From contig BJOX01000029.1 of NCBI GenBank assembly GCA_009731375.1, forward strand, positions 1,137,855 through 1,201,854: 64,000 bases of DNA. Reading direction: 5' to 3'. This DNA is from Paulinella micropora (Eukaryota > Cercozoa > Imbricatea > Euglyphida). Shown piece after piece: positions 1-9,145 of this stretch. The notes beneath the pieces are model-generated. The model had not been told where the DNA came from. It ran no database searches and saw only the letters and a list, made by a program, of their open reading frames with translations. The position numbers were made by a program, and so were the translations under genes. Positions within the stretch are counted from its first letter, which is position 1, and the number at the start of each line of letters is the position of its first letter.

Positions 1-14
1 AATGAAAATACTGG

Positions 15-86
15 TGGCACCGACGGGAATCGAACTGGCGACAGGGCCCAGATGGTAGAACTTGACCACTGGGCTATCACGGTGTC
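15..86 (-). other. tRNA-like sequence (degenerate tRNA or tRNA-derived SINE head)
   Basis: On the minus strand this 72-nt stretch has an A-box-like TAGCCCAGTGG and a B-box-like AGTTCGATTCC. Its ends, GACACCG and CGGTGCC, pair at six of seven positions, followed by A and a genome-encoded CCA at 12-14. The D arm, anticodon arm and T stem do not fold conventionally, so it is not a normal functional tRNA gene. It lies directly beside an (AAT)n tract, as a SINE head or a tRNA insertion at a microsatellite might. Seen: boxes and end pairing. Inferred: tRNA ancestry. Confidence 0.4.
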
Positions 87-87
87 C

Positions 88-165
<78 letters not shown>

Positions 166-217
166 GTAATAATAGTAATAGTAGTAATAGTAGTAGTAGT
201 AGTAGTAATAGTAGTAA

Positions 218-284
<67 letters not shown>

Positions 285-289
285 CTATC

Positions 290-322
<33 letters not shown>

Positions 323-400
323 CAGTAGTAGTAGAAGTATTAGTAGTAGTAGTAGTAGTAGTAGTGCTAGTAGTAGTAGTTTTATTTTATTTTTATTTTA
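88..400. repeat. (AAT)n/(AGT)n microsatellite
   Basis: Almost pure ATA/AAT units grade into AGT units. The open frames here encode only poly-Ile, poly-Val or similar runs and are not genes. 401-590 is AT-rich with no recognisable feature. Confidence 0.95.
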
Positions 401-589
401 CTTTAATAGTTTCAATCTATTTTATTTTAATTTTTCAATACTTTAATGATGTATTATTATTATTTTTTTTCATTATTCTTATTAATTTGAGAAGTAGGTC
501 ACTATCTAGTTAAAACAAGAGCTCTTGAGCAATCGATTTGTACGGATGACCAGGTTAAATCCTAACTTCATTAAATCGAAGGCCTAGAC

Positions 590-618
590 CTAGTAGTAGT
601 AGTGGTAGTAGTAGTAGC

Positions 619-673
<55 letters not shown>

Positions 674-700
674 ATAGTAGTAGTAGTAGTAGTAGTAAGC

Positions 701-733
<33 letters not shown>

Positions 734-1088
734 GAGGAGGAGGAGGAGGAGGAGGAGGAGGAGGAGGAGGAGTATATGTAGTAGTAGCCCAACAGCAACA
801 AAAAAAAAAAACAGCAACAACAACAAACAAGGACAACAACAACAACAGCAACAGCAACAGAAACAGCAACAGAAACAGCAACAACAACAACAACAACAAC
901 GACGACGACGACAAAAACGCCAACAACGCCAACAACAACAACAACAACGACAACGACAACAACAAAAAAGACAAAGACAACAACAGCAACAACAACAACA
1001 ACAACATTAACAACAGCAACAACAGCAACAACATTAGCAACAGCAGCAGCAACAGCAACAGCAACAAAAAGAACGCGCACGGCGATAA

Positions 1089-1150
<62 letters not shown>

Positions 1151-1151
1151 A

Positions 1152-1228
<77 letters not shown>

Positions 1229-1235
1229 GTAGTAT

Positions 1236-1289
<54 letters not shown>

Positions 1290-1359
1290 CAGTAATAGTA
1301 GTAGAACTAGTAGTAGTTTAACAGACGACGACGACGACAGCAACAACAGCAACAACAGC

Positions 1360-1406
<47 letters not shown>

Positions 1407-1600
1407 CCATAACAACAACACCAATAACAACAACAACAACAATAACAATAACAATAACAATAACAACAGCAACAGCAACAACAACAACAACAGCAACAAC
1501 AACGACACCAACAACAACACAACGACACCAACAACAAAAACAACAACAACGACAACATCGACAACAACATCATCAACAACAACAACAACAACAACAAAAA
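590..1600. repeat. Compound trinucleotide microsatellite (AGT, AGG, AAC, ACG)
   Basis: Successive blocks of AGT, AGG, AAC/AGC and again AGT then AAC units occupy about 1 kb. Long frames of poly-Leu, poly-Tyr or poly-Cys are by-products of the repeat. Confidence 0.95.
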
Positions 1601-2543
1601 ACGTATTTTATGTAAAGAAAAACCGGAAAAAGAGGAAAGAAACCAAAAAAAACTACATATGAACCAAACTGATAGGAACGTAGGCACAAAGTTAAGAAGC
1701 AAAAGAAAGCAACAGAAACAAGGAAAACAACCAATAAACAAACTGGCGGGGAAAGCGAAGAGCACTAATCGATGCCAAGAGCAAGAAAAGGCAATAGCAA
1801 GCAAGCAAACAAACCCTCAAAGGGTGTGCAGGTGATTATGTAATGACAGTGAAATATAAAAAGTAAGACTGTTGTGCTTGCAAATAAAAGAATACGAGGC
1901 AAAATCAGCGCGCGCACATTCTGACAGGCAGTGCAGAGAGGAGCAAAGGAAGGAAAGGAAAACGAAAACCGTAGCCAAAAGCAAGCAAATACATTATATA
2001 CAAGCAAACGAAGGTAGTGGATATAAAAAAGCAAAATGAAGATTCCTCAGTTGATCAACGAGTTACCGATAAACACGATATTTTTGTTGAAAATCTCAAG
2101 ACAAGATGTATTAAGACGAGAAATGCCGCTCAGTGTTTTGGGTCCCGGCCGAATAATTGTAACCCACACAAATTTTAACCGGACGGCCAGGTACAATGAA
2201 TATCAAGAAAGAAATGGTTTGTTTGTTTGTGTTTGTTTGTGTGTCTGTCGTCCCTTGTTTTGAGCTTGTTCCTTTTCTTTTGTTATTTTTTGTTCTCCTA
2301 TCTCGTTTGTTTTGCTTGTATTTCTTTCTTCTCTCTGTCTTTTCTTTCTATGTGTCTTGCTTCATATATAAGTATGGAGCCTAGCTGTTGAACATTGGTT
2401 CCAGTTTTCCATAAGGACCTGCATTGCAGCTGCCAGATCGCATGATTATAGTGTGTCCCTACTTTTCCCTATCTGTTTCCTTTTTTTTTCTTCTATCCTT
2501 CCTATCTTTCTTTTCCTCCATTGAACCTTGCTTACTGTAAAAG
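1601..2543. other. Non-repetitive stretch, no gene recognised
   Basis: Unique AT-rich sequence. A 75-codon frame at 2036-2263 (+) begins with ATG, but it has no recognisable motif and runs into low-complexity TTTG sequence, so I do not call it a gene. Confidence 0.5.
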
Positions 2544-3190
2544 ACACACACACACACACATACACACACACACACACAGTCACGCACACACACAAACACG
2601 CACACAAAAGAAAAAGAAAAAGAAAGAAGAAGAAGAAGAAGAAGAAGAAGAAGAAGAAGAAGAAGAAGAAGAAGAAGAAGAAGAAGAAGAAGAAGAAGAA
2701 GAAGAAGAAGAAGAAGAAGAAGAAGAAGAAGAAGAAGAAGAAGAAGAAGAAGAAGAAGCAGAAGCAGAAGAAGAAGAAGAAGGAGGAGGAGGAGGAGAAG
2801 AAGAAGAAGAAGAGGAAGAAGATCACAATATATCTCGTTATGATTTCCGCAAAGGCCCGTTAATTTTTTTCTTTTTTTTGTTTTTTTTTCTTTTCTTTTT
2901 TTTACTTTTCTTTTTTCTCTTTTCTTTTAATTTTTCTTCTTCTTCTTCTTCTTCTTCTTCTTCTTCTTCGTCTTCCTCTTCTTCTTCGTTGCCTTTGCAT
3001 TTGCCTGTGGTTTAATGAAGTTACTTTTGCAAGTGACCTCTGGTCATCCATACAAATCGTTAGCCCGAAGGCCATTGATTTAACTAAGACGGTGACCCTT
3101 ATATTAATAATATTATTAAAGAAACGTTGTAATATATTAGAATAATAATAATCATAACAATAATAATAATATGATAATAATAATAATAAT

Positions 3191-3240
<50 letters not shown>

Positions 3241-3290
3241 ATTCTTCTTCTTCTTCTTCTTCTTCTTCTTCTTCTTCTTGTTCTATTTAG
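2544..3290. repeat. Series of microsatellites: (CA)n, (GAA)n, T-rich/(CTT)n, (AAT)n, (CTT)n
   Basis: (CA)n at about 2544-2606 and a long (GAA)n at about 2627-2820. A T-rich then CTT block follows at 2861-2990, and (AAT)n followed by (CTT)n at about 3137-3280. The short unique spacer 2991-3136 holds nothing I recognise. Confidence 0.9.
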
Positions 3291-3427
3291 AATAAACGAA
3301 TTATTCAAGGGAGAACCACTAAAACTTAATACTGCGACAAGTATTAAACTAACCTAGGTGGTGACCTTCAAACGCGTAATATATCTGTGAGGAAAAAAAA
3401 AAGCTGTATAAGGGTAAAGACAGTCGG

Positions 3428-3940
3428 TGCCCTGAAAACTACATACCTATATCACTTTTACCCATCGGTTTATGATACGATCATCATCAAACGGATCATG
3501 GCGCACCTCTGCAAGCATAACATACTGCCCCTTTCCAGTGCGGGTTTCGCCCACACTTGAATACCATTCTAGCGATACAGTCTCTATAGTTAATAAGATA
3601 AAGCAACAGAAGAAGAAAGGAGTGGTGCTTGCCGTATATGTGGACCTGTCCAATGCATATGACACAGTCAATCATGACAAGCTCCTAGCGACGCTACGTA
3701 CCAAGTACAATTTTGCGGCGAATACAATACGTTACATCAGATCATATCTAACGGGACGGATCCAACAGCTTAGCAGTCTCGGACCCAGCGGTTATCACCG
3801 ACGGGGTCCCTCAAGGCAGCTCGCTTTCACCTACTCTCTTCCTCCTGTATGTCAATCATATGTATTACCATAGGCGCTTTGCGACCACGCGGACGACACA
3901 GCTCTGCTCATAAGTGCTAAGGACGCACAGGCCTAGTTCA
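3428..3940 (+). pseudogene. Broken non-LTR (LINE-type) reverse transcriptase fragment
   Basis: Several reverse transcriptase motifs of the non-LTR class can be read, but in different frames. A piece reading PENYIPISLLPI resembles the usual N-Y-R-P-I-S-L-L start of the domain. Then VYVDLSNAYDTVNHDKLL carries motif A with its aspartate. A frame change leads to GVPQGSSLSPTLF (motif B), and another to HADDTALLISAKDAQ (motif C, with the catalytic ADD) before a stop near 3936. Frameshifts and stops show it is dead, and endonuclease and 3' parts are absent. The class follows from the ADD box and the PQGSSLSP motif, which differ from the YIDD of the two LTR elements in this window. Confidence 0.8.
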
Positions 3941-4212
3941 GGGCTGCGTCCTCGACGTTGTTCATCGTTGTGTCGTTGGTTGTTGTGTTGGTCAGGTCGT
4001 TTCTGGTAGTCGCGACGTGGGGAGCTTGATCTTCTTCTGCGGGGACGGAGAGTCGGATCGGCTTCTTCTACGGTCCATGTCAAGCTTGAGTTCGTAGAGT
4101 TGTAGTTCCTCGAGCTGTCACCAGGCCGCGAAGGGTTATCTCTGCGATGATTGCTCATCGTAGGCGGTCTGGTCGTACAGACGTGTCGTATCCCGAACCC
4201 TAAACAGGGCAA
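3941..4212 (-). other. Arg/Ser-rich open frame, unrecognised
   Basis: An open minus-strand frame from about 4212 down to 3865 encodes a hydrophilic sequence with an internal ATG (MSNHRRDNPSRPGDSS) and an RRRRSSSPRRD patch. The composition resembles nucleic-acid-binding tails of retroelement Gag proteins. However, its end overlaps the dead reverse transcriptase and it has no diagnostic motif. It may be a fragment of another retroelement or chance. Confidence 0.2.
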
Positions 4213-4339
4213 GGATGTAGATTTTAACTTTCAGAAATAGTTATTTATTAACAGGGGTTTACCGGACCACGAGTGACCGTGCTCACCCCTTTGCAAAGGT
4301 TAAGTTAGTACAAGGGCTAGATACTGGGAAAGGCAAGGG

Positions 4340-4530
4340 CTAGGTGTAGGGCAAGGTGTGTGGTCTGCAGTGCATTTGAGCTGTGCTCAAGACGAACTTC
4401 CGGTTTTTGAGGAACATTGTGGTGGAAAGTTAGTTTATTTTGTGTGGTAGGGAATGTAACTGGGTTAGAGTGGAAGGGAAAATAGGCGGCACGGCCAGTG
4501 AGAAAAATTATGAGTTGATATAGGTAAAAA
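4340..4530. repeat. Degenerate repeat, copy 1
   Basis: Similar to 4692-4880 in order and wording: GGGCAAGG, CATTTGA(A)GCTGTGCTCA, GGAAAGTT..TTTATTT, TGTGGTAG and CCAGT(GA/CA)GAAAAAT.ATGA. The two copies are in direct orientation about 350 bp apart and well diverged. Confidence 0.6.
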
Positions 4531-4691
4531 AAGGACTCAAATTGCTAGAGTAAAAAGGAATTTTCCAGAGCAAACACACTTGAAGTGTAAAAACTTATGA
4601 TTAATAAAGGTAAAAAATCCAGAAACAAGTTTGGTATTGTTATTACGTATTTAGGTAGATTTAACGATTCCTCAAGAAGTTATATGTAACG

Positions 4692-4880
4692 GGGCAGCTT
4701 AGGGCAAGGGCTATGGACTGCCACCGTGGGGCATTTGAAGCTGTGCTCATGAGGCAGATTTCTGTGGATGGAAAGTTTGTTTTATTTCTGTGGTAGCTAA
4801 AGTGCTTCAGTTGAAGTGGAAGAAAAGTGGCACTGATGAGGCCAGTCAGAAAAATCATGAAGTTGTAGATATTAATATGA
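4692..4880. repeat. Degenerate repeat, copy 2
   Basis: Second, diverged copy of the 4340-4530 repeat. No coding frame is conserved between the copies, so this looks like old non-coding mobile DNA. Confidence 0.6.
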
Positions 4881-5288
4881 GTTAAAGGTGTACAGTGGGA
4901 CCCGGTCGGGGACGCGCGGCCACTGTTACCTGCAGTTACCGGTACTTGTGGGGCCCGCAGCATTGCGAAGCAGTTATTCATCATAGTAATTTGGGTTATA
5001 ATATGAGCTTGTTGATTGATTGACTCTGTGCAACGAAAGGTTCGATCAATAACTTTGTCACCTCACACTGAACTCCAGGACTCATGCAGACGCAGTATCA
5101 TCCTGCCGGCCGCAGTAATATATAATACCCCTGGGCCGCGGCCGACAAGACTGTACTTTTCAGTGCTACCTAAGAATAGCTAATAAACTTGGCTGAGTAA
5201 CAAAGGGGCCGCTGCCAGTGAATTTAGCACGGATCTAATGTGTTTTTAACTTCCGAGACTCTATACTGCATCAACAACAAATACTTCC

Positions 5289-5350
5289 CGGTAGTTCAGT
5301 GGGCACGGCCAGTAGAGCCTCAAGCGTAAGAGTACAAATTCAAGTTTTAA
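5289..5350 (+). other. Possible tRNA-derived fragment
   Basis: GGTAGTTCAGTGG at about 5290 resembles a Pol III A box, and AAATTCAAGTTT at about 5336 weakly resembles a B box at a suitable distance. There is no cloverleaf. An old SINE head is possible. This is a weak call. Confidence 0.2.
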
Positions 5351-5365
5351 TAATAATTTTGAACA

Positions 5366-5381
5366 GCCGATCATGATCGGC
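5366..5381. repeat. Perfect 16-bp palindrome
   Basis: GCCGATCATGATCGGC reads identically on both strands and lies 38 bp before element A. No function is known. It may be chance or part of an older insertion. Confidence 0.5.
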
Positions 5382-5414
5382 GGCGGATGATTGCTTGGAA
5401 ACGTGAAAGATGAT

Positions 5415-5418
5415 AGAG
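5415..5418. repeat. Target-site duplication AGAG, left of element A
   Basis: AGAG abuts the 5' LTR and is repeated directly after the 3' LTR at 16022-16025. A 4-bp duplication fits other Ty3/gypsy elements. Confidence 0.75.
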
Positions 5419-5662
5419 TGTAGGCATCACCCCCCGGATAGCCGGTAAAAAATACCTTTTCCTGGTGACAGGTGCACCAGCTTGTTTTTCAGTATTATTT
5501 GTCCGGATTGGACCTGATGCAATTTTATTCAGTCCTGGTCTGTTGCCGTTTTCCTTTTTGGCTTCACTGAGCTAATACAACGAGACATCATTCTCATTCT
5601 TGAGGACTGTGTTTGGTTGTATTAGTACCGACTTTTTACGAGCTATCGTTGGGGGCTTTACA
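5419..5662 (+). repeat. Element A 5' LTR (244 bp)
   Basis: Begins TGTAGGCATC and ends GGCTTTACA, matching 15784-16021 along its length. Relative to the 3' copy it has an extra CAGT near 5533, an extra 3 bases near 5625 and one A fewer in the A-run near 5450. No convincing TATA box was identified. Confidence 0.95.
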
Positions 5663-5664
5663 TT

Positions 5665-5682
5665 TGGAGTCCACATCACTAG
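5665..5682 (+). promoter_or_regulatory. Element A primer-binding site
   Basis: TGGAGTCCACATCACTAG starts two bases after the LTR. The leading TGG would pair with the CCA end of the priming tRNA. The tRNA cannot be named from the window. Element B's site begins with a similar TGGAGCCAC. Confidence 0.65.
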
Positions 5683-6448
5683 GGTGATTTCTTTCTGCTT
5701 TGCCACACAGGCAACAGAGTGAATTTTCACTGACCTGTCTCACACGGGGACGTCAGACGAAAACAAATACTCCAACACAGCTCCCTCATAACTCTTTCAC
5801 AAAACAAATAATTTGATTGGTCTCAAGCAGGTGTCTCGTACCCTCTAGCCCAATCAGTATCTGTGTGCTCACAAGGAGACATCAGATACAAACTCTCTGT
5901 CGTTCTTGCTGTTCTCACACAGAGACCAAGAAGAAGGAGGTGGACAGAAGAGTGAAGGAACACACACAAAACACAAACAAGCATAGGGACAGGAGCACAA
6001 CACTCTACCCTTCTAGTTTGTGCATTTATCTGCATTATCTCACACATACGTCAGAGTATTTTTGCAAATCTCTGATCGTTTTCTAAAGGTAGGTCTGAGA
6101 ACCTATCCGACCGACTGTCGACTTCTCAAGGAGAGCTTTTCTAGCTTCTCTATTACTATCTGTGTGTAGGTCCAAGTGCCTCATACTAGATACAATATAG
6201 AAAAGAAGGAGGAGAAAGTAATCTGAGTAAGGAGAACAAGAAATCGGAGAAAGTCTCAAAGACTATTTTTCTCAAACAAAAACAAACATACAAACAGTGT
6301 TTCATAGAGGACAGGGAATCTTATCCTACCCTCTCTATTAGTTTCTCTCTTCACTAGTCAATCGACTGAAGGAGGAACAGAACACAAACGAACAAAAACC
6401 AAACATAGGAGCTGACACTGTCCTCCTGTTGATCACTACTACGACATC
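5683..6448 (+). other. Element A leader (5' untranslated)
   Basis: About 0.77 kb between primer-binding site and gag ATG, rich in CACACA and CTC stretches and without a long frame. Packaging and dimerisation signals of LTR elements normally lie here; none can be identified by eye. Confidence 0.6.
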
Positions 6449-9142
6449 ATGTCGACAGAGACCGCCGAAGTGAGTGAATTCTCGGAGGCAGATCAAAGAA
6501 GAGAAGAAGAAGAAGCAGGAGGAGGAGGAGGAAGAGGATTGAATGAAGGAGGAGGAGGAGGATTGAATGAAGGAGGAGGAGGAGATGAAGGAGTAGGAGG
6601 AGGAGTAGAAGAGGGCTGGGATGATGAAGGAAGATATGGAGGAGACGAAGATGAAGGAGGATTTGAACAAGAAGAGACGGGAGGAGGAGGAGCATATGGT
6701 AATCCCTTACCACCTGCCTACACGGGAGGAGGAGGACGAAAAATGATCGACTTGATTCATAGTGATGGAGAGGAGATCACAGTGGAGGAACAACAGTGGG
6801 TGCAAGACCACTATGACCTCACTAAAAAAGAGTTTGATAACAAGATGGGGGTAGAGAAGGATACCTATGTGTGGATCCCTCAGGATCAAAGAAGAGAGAA
6901 AAGTCGTGCTAAAAAGGATGTCTATATCCTATTATCAAACACAGCACAGCTCCTCGGCAAACTGGTCTCTGATCCAGAAGAGAGAAAGAAGATACAGCAT
7001 ATCAAGTTTGGGGACACACACACCCACCTTGAATTACTCGATGCTATCTTTGGGGTGTACACTCAAACCCTGATTTGGGAACGTACATACGGCCCACGAT
7101 GTGAGGGTTACCTCCAGTACACAAACCCAAGAGCAACGGCCAGATTCCTCGCGACTGGTCAGGAGGCAGTCGATGTAACAAAAATGAAGACCAATCTGGG
7201 TTCGAAAAACTCGAGTGGCATATTTCATTTTTTTACAATGGAAATAAAGGCCTTGGAGGAGGGGAAGGCAGAGATGGAAAAAAGCATTAAGGCAGCAGGA
7301 GAAACTCATCCTGTGATTGATGAGTTAGAGAAGACCGACAGAGTTCTGACCAAGATCAGACTGTTGATGGGTGCGTTACTGCACAAGGAGGCATGGAAGA
7401 GATGGATTCCTACCAAGGATCACTCTGTCCTTAAATCACTTAGTAACGCACCACCGGTCGCCAACAAAGCAGGTGTTGACCAATATGTGGAGAAATATAA
7501 TTTTCTCAGATCTGCTTCTGAATTGGTGGCCTTTATCACTCATGCTCAAAAGCTGGTGATATCTGAGAAGAAGAAGGCGAAAGAGAATGAGGAGTTCGAG
7601 AAGACGATGAGACTGGAAAGAATGAAAGCAAAAGTGAGTGGTGCAAAGACACACCCTCCGACATATTTGACCCCACCAGCTCCTGCCCCACCAGCCCCTG
7701 CACCCTCGGGCTCAACTACGGTGGTGGTCACAAACACGGAGAAGAAGGACAGACAGAACATCATAAATGCCTTCAAGGGGAAGAAAGGAGGAGTGGCAAG
7801 TCTCATGCTATATGCCAAGACGAGCTCAGACAAAGACTCTGATGCTTCGCTTTTGAGCAAGCTCAAAGAGATCAATGCCTGCATGAAGGCTTTTCCTTGC
7901 GACGAAACGCAGGAATACGAGGCCCTTGTTACTGTTTTTGACCAATCTCTAGTCTCGGAGGGATTTGATCTGACACAGTACAAGTTTTTGAGAAAGAAGG
8001 AGGAGATTAAGAGAAACAATGCAACAGGCCTAGACGCTCAGTGTGAACTGGCGGTGGCCACACTCATTTCATATTTTCAATCTCATGGATACCAGCATCT
8101 CTGCACTGGTACTCTCATAGGATTTGAAATCTTTGAGACAGTGGCGATGAGTTTGAGGAGTGCTGTTGGCTTGGCGGCGACCCTTACGGAGGTAGTTTCC
8201 TCCTATGGGCTATTCTATGGCCGCAAGTCGATCATCCTCTATTTCTTTTCGGCGTTACACACAGTTAACCCGAGTAAGCTTACTCAGCTCATACAACAAT
8301 GCTCGACGTTTAGCTCAGTGAAGTCCAAGAACTTCCTCGAGACACACGTGTTCGAAAATACGGTTCAAAGCGTTGCTCCGTCAGCACTGTTTCAAGAAGT
8401 GATGAGTGCATGCTCAAACATGGACTCGCTCACGGAGGCACATACGGCACAGGCAGGCGGTGTACCTGTTGGCGCACAAGCCACGTACACAAACAGAGTT
8501 GCCGGTTGGAAGAGACAGAGAGAGCCAGACCTGAAGACCGCATGTTGGAGGTGGTTCGCGGGCTTGCAGTGTAAGGCACAGATGGAGAACAGAGACTGCT
8601 CTTTCAATCATGATAGGCAGAACCCAACAGCAAGGGCAAATTTTCTGAGCAGGACGGAAGGCAAGGAACCGGGCCTTTTCAATATGCTTCAGATTGCCGC
8701 TGTGAACGAAGGTTGGTATGCCAATATGTGTGATGATGAGGAGTTACGAGAGGCAATCATTACCTACATGAAGAGGATGAAGGAGAAGAAGGAGGAAAGG
8801 GAGAGACAAAAGAACTTAAAGGCCTCTCAAAGAGGACGAGAAGGAGGAGCAGGAGGAGGAGGAGGAGGAGGAGGAGGAGGAGGACGAGGACGAGGAACAT
8901 GGAGAGGAGCCTCGAGGTGGCAGGGAACCCCTCAGAGAGGAAGAGGAGGAGGTCGGGGATATACCCCTTATGGAGGGAGAGCTGTTCGAGCTCCAGCCCC
9001 CCCACCCAGAGGAGGAGGAGGCTCGTGGGCAAGCTCCAACCCAAATTTCGGTCGAGCTCAGGCCTACAACACTGCCTCGGAGACCGATACGTCATCCTAC
9101 CCGGACACTACTCAAGGTAATCGTTTCGAGGTGGTGGAATGA
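6449..9142 (+). CDS. gag: Gag polyprotein of element A
   Basis: The 897-codon frame starts at an ATG in the context CATCATGTCG. Residues 10-90 form a Gly/Glu-rich acidic head. The middle (about 100-650) is mixed helical sequence with no motif I can name; by position it should be the capsid part. Near residue 699 a CCCH-type zinc-binding pattern, C699-x8-C708-x8-C717-x3-H721, replaces the usual retroviral CCHC knuckle. Residues about 790-860 are an RGG-rich tail with long Gly runs, expected to bind RNA. The frame stops at TGA (9140-9142), but the same frame continues open into pol. Role by family: assembly of the virus-like particle and packaging of element RNA. Confidence 0.88.
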   Translation: MSTETAEVSEFSEADQRREEEEAGGGGGRGLNEGGGGGLNEGGGGDEGVGGGVEEGWDDEGRYGGDEDEGGFEQEETGGGGAYGNPLPPAYTGGGGRKMIDLIHSDGEEITVEEQQWVQDHYDLTKKEFDNKMGVEKDTYVWIPQDQRREKSRAKKDVYILLSNTAQLLGKLVSDPEERKKIQHIKFGDTHTHLELLDAIFGVYTQTLIWERTYGPRCEGYLQYTNPRATARFLATGQEAVDVTKMKTNLGSKNSSGIFHFFTMEIKALEEGKAEMEKSIKAAGETHPVIDELEKTDRVLTKIRLLMGALLHKEAWKRWIPTKDHSVLKSLSNAPPVANKAGVDQYVEKYNFLRSASELVAFITHAQKLVISEKKKAKENEEFEKTMRLERMKAKVSGAKTHPPTYLTPPAPAPPAPAPSGSTTVVVTNTEKKDRQNIINAFKGKKGGVASLMLYAKTSSDKDSDASLLSKLKEINACMKAFPCDETQEYEALVTVFDQSLVSEGFDLTQYKFLRKKEEIKRNNATGLDAQCELAVATLISYFQSHGYQHLCTGTLIGFEIFETVAMSLRSAVGLAATLTEVVSSYGLFYGRKSIILYFFSALHTVNPSKLTQLIQQCSTFSSVKSKNFLETHVFENTVQSVAPSALFQEVMSACSNMDSLTEAHTAQAGGVPVGAQATYTNRVAGWKRQREPDLKTACWRWFAGLQCKAQMENRDCSFNHDRQNPTARANFLSRTEGKEPGLFNMLQIAAVNEGWYANMCDDEELREAIITYMKRMKEKKEERERQKNLKASQRGREGGAGGGGGGGGGGGRGRGTWRGASRWQGTPQRGRGGGRGYTPYGGRAVRAPAPPPRGGGGSWASSNPNFGRAQAYNTASETDTSSYPDTTQGNRFEVVE

Positions 9143-9145
9143 CTG
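9140..9145 (+). promoter_or_regulatory. In-frame TGA between gag and pol (candidate readthrough site)
   Basis: Gag ends GTG GTG GAA TGA CTG GAG. The next codons stay open in the same frame into pol with no other stop. There is no ATG near the start of the pol frame; the first start-like codon, at 9176, is GTG. The simplest way to make Gag-Pol is therefore readthrough of this TGA, as known for gammaretroviral gag-pol (there at UAG). TGA followed by CT resembles the leaky TGA-CTA class. Loss of a fused frame by mutation is the alternative. Confidence 0.6.

Noticed and set aside
52-513. Long open frames of poly-Ile/Val, and similar ones across the window (poly-Leu, Tyr, Ser, Thr, CMYV-type)
   Set aside because: They exist only because trinucleotide or stop-free tetranucleotide repeats stay open; there is no complexity or gene context.
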